A stretch of DNA of 10,229 nt. Origin: Phoronis pallida (lineage: Eukaryota; Phoronida; Phoronidae). The position numbers and the translations under genes were made by a program. Shown here piece by piece: positions 7,280-10,229 of this stretch. How positions within the stretch are numbered: position 1 is the first letter of the stretch; every line of letters begins with the position of its first letter. The notes beneath the pieces are model-generated. The model was given only the letters and a program-made list of their open reading frames with translations, did not search any database and had not been told where the DNA came from. The stretch lies in NCBI GenBank assembly GCA_028565715.1, contig JAOXYC010248234.1:1-10229 (forward strand), written 5' to 3'.

Positions 7280-9574
7280 CTGCAAAACAAAATTTTGGTC
7301 ACATCACAATTAAAAAAATATAACTTTAATAATGTTATATTATATTATCCATGGAACTTTGAGAGTTTTACTTTAAGGATTCAATTCATAGCAAACAAAA
7401 TTCCACACAATCAACATCATTGGGTAATTTCACATTACTTAGTAGTAGTGGTCAGACGATTGCTCGGAAACTCGAGCAATCGTTCGAGCAGCCTGGATTT
7501 CTGAGCGCTCGAACCTGGGAATTCAAGAAAACACGCTTACGGTGCCAGTTCAAGGTACTGAATCAATAAGTACTCTTCATATTTCGAAGAAACCACATGT
7601 CCGCTTTCGGATACTCGCTTTTGCGTGAAATATTCCAGTTGGCCAATCAAAGAGCAAGAAATACTGTAAGCCCGGTGTAGTTCCGGTAGCTAGCGCATGT
7701 GCACCACTTATTTAGTACACAGTGGTGACTACAGCTCGAGCGCTCAGTCGGATTTGGCGAGTCCAACCACTACTAAGTAGCAATGTATGACTTTAAGAAA
7801 TAATGTCACAAACACACCATAAAAATAAATAACCTACATCAGCAGTCTTTACCTGCAACTTGTTATACTTCTTGTCCATGTACTTGGAATGTAGTCTTTC
7901 ACCAGCTAACTTTTTACCCAGGTACTCCATGTGTTCTTTGGTTTCATACTGAGCTAGTTGAGCATGGTCGGCCATTTTCTTAGTTGATTGTCTACTCAAC
8001 TGTAACAACAATTTATGAAGTGAAAAGAGAGTAGCTATCATTAATGTCAATTAGTATGAAATCCCTCGGGGCTATTCCAACATTAAATTTATTTATATAA
8101 TATGGATAGGTGGATATTTTTTGATTAAAATATATATAAGTAAAATAATAAAAAAAATAATTGAAATATATGGGTAGGTGGGTAAAAAGTTAATTAAATA
8201 CATGGGTGGTTGTCCTAAACAAAAGTGCCTCCCTCTGGGGATACGTTTTTTGCGAGAATAGCTCTCATTGAAACCTAAGCCCAGGATTTTTCAACTAACT
8301 TCACTCGGTTCTCAAAAAACAAACAAATTACATTTTGAAACAAGAAGTAGCTTTTGGTTCAAGGAATGCGGAGAAATGAACAGAAATCCTGGGCCTTTGT
8401 CAGATTACTTTGGGGATGAGGGTCTTCAGGCTTTGTTTTCTTTAAAAATGAAAAATATGTGGTTTTTGAATTCTTAAGGTCAAAATCAATGGTAATATTT
8501 TTTTCACAAAATTTAATGGTTCGGGGGATTACTTTTACTTACCCTAAGCATTTCTCTCGCCCTCTCCGCTGTGTCTTGTGCTCTACGCCTTTCTTCTTCA
8601 ATAGCCTGTCTCTGTTCAAAATTCTCTTGTTCAAGTTGTGCTTGTGTTTTCCTATAACAAAAATATCATTATAAATTGACTGTTAAAACCTTGTAATCAT
8701 GCTCAAGGCCAAAAGTTGAGAAAAAATCACAAAGCAACCAGTCAAAAAATGCCTCTGAGAATAATGAGCTTTATGGACATTTCTGTCAAAAATGCTTTGT
8801 TCAACAGAAAATATTCATTATGCAAACAAAGTCTAAGTGAAATGTTTCAACAGACAGTTATTACATAAAGGATTTTTTATTTTATCCAAACTACCTTGAG
8901 TGCAACAGTTCAGTCTGGAGGTGCTCAAATTTAGACTTAAACCACTCATGAGCATCTTGAAGGCTTGTTGAGATCTGAATACAAAGTGAAATATAAATAT
9001 GAACAGTAATTCAACATAACAGCACAAGCATTGTGGATATTATGAATATTCATTTATTAGTTTTAAAGGCAACCATGTACATGGGAATTGTTAATGTCAA
9101 ATATATACAAATAAATATATTTCCTGACCTATGTTAAAACGTTTTTGACTGAATTTATTTATCCTCAATATCATTTTAAAGCATTCAATGAACATTACAT
9201 CCAAAGGTCATTCATTTTATAGATATGACATGCCAAAAAAAATTATATTATATTATTATTCACAACTAAAAACCATGAGCTGAGAGGAGATAAAGACTTC
9301 TGGGTACAGGTCTAATAAGTTGGTCCCTCGTTTATTGGCGTTATTCAGTCAGTGTGTTTCCAATGACTTGTACCAACTTTTGTGTGCTATGCTCAGGAAA
9401 AGTCTACCAAATGTGATCTGGGTGGGAATCGAACCCGCGCCGCCCACATGGGAACCCAAGAGCTTAATCACTTCAATGCCCTCTCACCTGCATTGATTCA
9501 TTATTTGCCTCCAGTAATTTCTCTTCTGTTTTCTGTCTCAGATTATCTAGTTCCTCTTCTCGACTTTTGGTATC
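7202..9574 (-). CDS. Unrecognised coiled-coil protein, C-terminal part (5 exons, 5'-partial)
   Basis: Five exons with GT..AG borders splice in phase into 138 residues plus stop: 87, 80, 109, 147 and 78 nt. The composition is heavily charged, with Glu, Lys, Gln, Arg and Leu in heptad-like spacing and almost no Pro or Gly. It is therefore a long alpha-helical coiled coil, broken only near KKLAG. The end is acidic and Tyr-bearing (HKYDDY). The function cannot be read from this part. Coiled-coil tails of centrosomal, ciliary or cytoskeletal proteins look like this. A CCDC150-type protein came to mind from the EWFKSKFEHLQ region, but I cannot verify it. The 5' exons lie beyond the right edge. The gene is tail to tail with the XRN1-like gene. 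Confidence 0.82.
7436..7779. mobile_element. MITE-like element with terminal inverted repeats
   Basis: TACTTAGTAGT at 7436-7446 is the exact reverse complement of ACTACTAAGTA at 7769-7779. The similarity continues inwards as AGTGGTCAGAC versus GGTTGGAC. A second, subterminal perfect 12-bp inverted pair is CTGAGCGCTCGA (7501-7512) and its complement (7736-7747). The outermost TA could be a duplicated target, giving ends of CTTAGTAGT as in Tc1/mariner-type elements (inference). The element is richer in G+C and CpG than its surroundings and has no coding capacity. Confidence 0.75.
7457..7482. repeat. Perfect 10-bp stem hairpin within the MITE
   Basis: CGATTGCTCG (7457-7466) pairs exactly with CGAGCAATCG (7473-7482) across the loop GAAACT. 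Its position near one end suggests a subterminal hairpin of the element. Confidence 0.85.
7853..7999 (-). CDS. Minus-strand gene, exon D
   Basis: The acceptor is TTGTTACAG|TTGAGT and the donor is TTGCAG|GTAAAG. The 147 nt, phase 0 to 0, encode 49 residues. It begins LSRQSTKKMADHAQLAQYET and ends YMDKKYNKLQ. It is Lys- and Tyr-rich with a Gly in each of two turns (YLGKKLAGERL), so the helix may be interrupted here. Confidence 0.86.
8099..8215. repeat. Degenerate short direct repeats around (T/A)TGGGTAGGTGGGT
   Basis: ATATGGATAGGTGGATA (about 8099), ATATGGGTAGGTGGGTA (about 8167) and CATGGGTGGTTG (about 8201) recur in an AT-rich, partly ATATAT background. They are roughly 35-70 bp apart. It looks like a decayed minisatellite. 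Confidence 0.5.
8279..8394. repeat. Spaced 11-bp inverted repeat
   Basis: GCCCAGGATTT at 8279-8289 and AAATCCTGGGC at 8384-8394 are exact reverse complements about 94 bp apart. They could mark the ends of a small element or a stem. There is no extended homology between the arms. Confidence 0.5.
8543..8651 (-). CDS. Minus-strand gene, exon C
   Basis: The acceptor is GTTATAG|GAAAAC and the donor is CTTAGG|GTAAGTAA, a strong 5' splice site. The 109 nt complete the split Arg codon and add 36 residues. They are dominated by Glu, Gln and Arg (QLEQENFEQRQAIEEERRR), a highly charged helical segment. Confidence 0.85.
8652..8894 (-). other. Intron of 243 bp
   Basis: AT-rich sequence between exons B and C. 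No features seen. Confidence 0.75.
8895..8974 (-). CDS. Minus-strand gene, exon B
   Basis: The acceptor is TGTATTCAG|ATCTCA and the donor is CTCAAG|GTAGTT. The 80 nt give 26 residues plus two bases of a split Arg codon. The peptide ISTSLQDAHEWFKSKFEH has an aromatic patch (WFKSKF). That patch is unusual in a plain coiled coil and is the best handle for finding homologues. Confidence 0.82.
8975..9487 (-). other. Intron of 513 bp, about half SINE
   Basis: This is the intron between exons A and B. Its first half in the transcribed direction (9487 down to about 9240) is the tRNA-derived SINE. The rest, 8975-9235, is AT-rich unique sequence. Confidence 0.75.
9237..9487 (-). mobile_element. tRNA-derived SINE
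   Basis: The minus strand contains a canonical B box, GGTTCGATTCC (plus 9425-9435), inside a T-arm-like GCGGGTTCGATTCCCAC. About 35 bases upstream lies an A-box-like stretch, GGCATTGAAGTGATTAAGC. This is the internal Pol III promoter of a tRNA. The tRNA-like head is followed by an unrelated body of about 160 bp and an AT-rich tail made of ATT/ATATT repeats and a T-run (9235-9262). That order is diagnostic of a SINE. The anticodon arm is degenerate and there is no acceptor-stem closure, so it is not a working tRNA gene. Clear target-site duplications were not found. It lies in the same orientation as its host gene. Confidence 0.82.
9488..9574 (-). CDS. Minus-strand gene, exon A (most upstream in the window)
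   Basis: The acceptor is CATTGCAG|GATACC and the donor is ATGCAG|GTGAGAG. It is 87 nt, phase 0 to 0, encoding 29 residues (DTKSREEELDNLRQKTEEKL...). These have clear heptads, with Leu at regular spacing and Glu/Lys at the flanks. The donor lies directly at the head of the tRNA-derived SINE. Confidence 0.82.
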
Positions 9575-9576
9575 CT

Positions 9577-9669
9577 GCAATGGAATTTAAGGGTAATTTC
9601 AACTAGAGCAACGCTAAAGGGATGCGCCCACGTGGGTATGCAACTCGACATATACAAAGATAGAGTTTA
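9577..9669 (-). other. Intron sequence upstream of exon A
   Basis: A short unique stretch between the 3' splice site of exon A and the repeat array. No feature is seen apart from the polypyrimidine-poor acceptor CCATTGCAG. Confidence 0.5.
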
Positions 9670-10229
9670 AAAACTAGGGGGAGTTGTAGTGATTTTGACA
9701 GTGTCGGAAACCAATAACAGCGATTTCGATCTCATTTTGCCAACAGGGGGAGCTGGAGTGATCGTGACATTCCAGAATTCGACTGGTGACGGTGCATCTA
9801 TACAAGGAACAAGTTTCGTCAAAATCCGTCAAGCGGTTTGGATGATAAGTGTCGGTACCAATTACTGCGATTTCAATCTCATATTTCCAACAGGGGGAGC
9901 TGGACTGATCGCGACGGTCCGAAAATCGACTGGTGCCGGCGCATCTATACAAAGAAGGCATGTGACAAATTTCGTCGAAATCCGTCAAGCAGATAAGTGT
10001 CGGAAATCCAGCGATTTTGAACTAATTTACAACAAATTGGCCACTAGGGAGAGTTATAGTGATTTTGATGGTCCAAAAATCAACTGGTGCCGGCGCATTT
10101 ATACAAGGAACATGTGTGCCAAGTTTCGTCAAAATCCGTCAAGCGGTTTGGCAGATAAGTGTCGGAAACCAATTACAGCAATTTTGATCTTATTTTGCCA
10201 ACAGGGGGAGCTGGAGTGATCGTGACGGT
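9670..10229 (-). repeat. Second array of the ~155-bp repeat family, cut by the window edge
   Basis: The landmark AGGGGGAG(T/C)TG(T/G)AGTGAT starts at about 9676, 9745, 9892, 10046 and 10203. Spacings are 69, 147, 154 and 157 bp, so the first unit is shortened by internal deletion. Reverse-complemented, each unit carries CCGCTTGACGGATTTTGACG and the TTTGTATA(G/A)ATGCGCCGGC segment seen in the 2943-3655 array. It therefore belongs to the same family in the opposite orientation. The long open frame along it (9689-10219) is a by-product of the repeat. Confidence 0.88.

Larger units (their letters stand above)
7280..7852 (-). other. Intron (573 bp) hosting a MITE-like element
   Basis: The intron separates exons D and E of the minus-strand gene. 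About 344 bp of it is the inverted-repeat element at 7436-7779. The flanks are AT-rich without other features. Confidence 0.75.
8000..8542 (-). other. Intron of 543 bp with short direct and inverted repeats
   Basis: This is the intron between exons C and D. It contains AT-rich sequence with repeated GGATAGGTGG / GGGTAGGTGGG motifs and an 11-bp inverted pair, both listed separately. No exon is supported; the open frame at 8268-8477 is chance. Confidence 0.7.

Noticed and set aside
8056-8265. A further MITE bounded by GGGCTATTCC and AGAATAGCTC
   Set aside because: Only eight or so bases match, with mismatches and no target duplication. This is too weak to call.
8268-8674. Open frames on the plus strand opposite exon C
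   Set aside because: The minus-strand exon has exact splice sites and phase. The plus-strand frames are chance or shadows.
9410-9487. A functional tRNA gene
   Set aside because: The B box and T-arm are good, but the anticodon arm and acceptor stem do not fold. A non-tRNA body and AT tail follow, as in a SINE.
9689-10219. Open frame of 176 codons on the plus strand
   Set aside because: It runs through the ~155-bp repeat array. Its internal protein repeats are the DNA repeats read in shifting frames, so it is not a gene.

Overview
The window looks like a piece of an AT-rich invertebrate animal genome, probably marine. It has short exons with GT..AG splice sites, long introns filled with non-autonomous repeats, a tRNA-derived SINE and AATAAA poly(A) signals. 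It shows no bacterial operon structure, ribosome binding sites or CRISPR. The species cannot be named from the sequence.

The left 6 kb holds the 3' part of a plus-strand gene. Seven exons (494-592, 1793-2405, 2869-2932, 3706-3901, 4599-4668, 4893-5503, 5737-5976) join in phase into 630 residues ending at a stop at 5974-5976. The encoded tail is mostly disordered. A Ser/Asn/Lys-rich stretch is followed by a small folded module resembling the second half of a double-stranded-RNA-binding fold, a His/Gln/Gly/Pro-rich low-complexity block with a 12-residue tandem repeat, and a basic C-terminus. The best guess is the C-terminal region of the cytoplasmic 5'-3' exoribonuclease XRN1. No catalytic domain lies in the window, so this name is tentative. 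A roughly 0.8 kb 3' UTR follows, with AATAAA at 6664 and 6741.

The right 3 kb holds the 3' part of a convergent minus-strand gene. Five exons (9574-9488, 8974-8895, 8651-8543, 7999-7853, 7279-7202) join in phase into about 138 residues of charged coiled coil ending in a short acidic tail. It is not recognised with confidence. The two stop codons are about 1.2 kb apart, tail to tail.

The introns carry most of the unusual structure. An array of ~155-bp repeats fills nearly the whole intron 2933-3705, and the same family recurs in reverse orientation from about 9670 to the right edge. There is a 248-bp near-perfect foldback at 3998-4245, a MITE-like element at 7436-7779 with 11-bp perfect inverted ends flush to TA, and a tRNA-derived SINE whose head abuts, or even supplies, a splice donor at 9487. 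No new multi-gene system was found. The most interesting signals are how closely repeats sit against splice sites and the large intronic hairpin.
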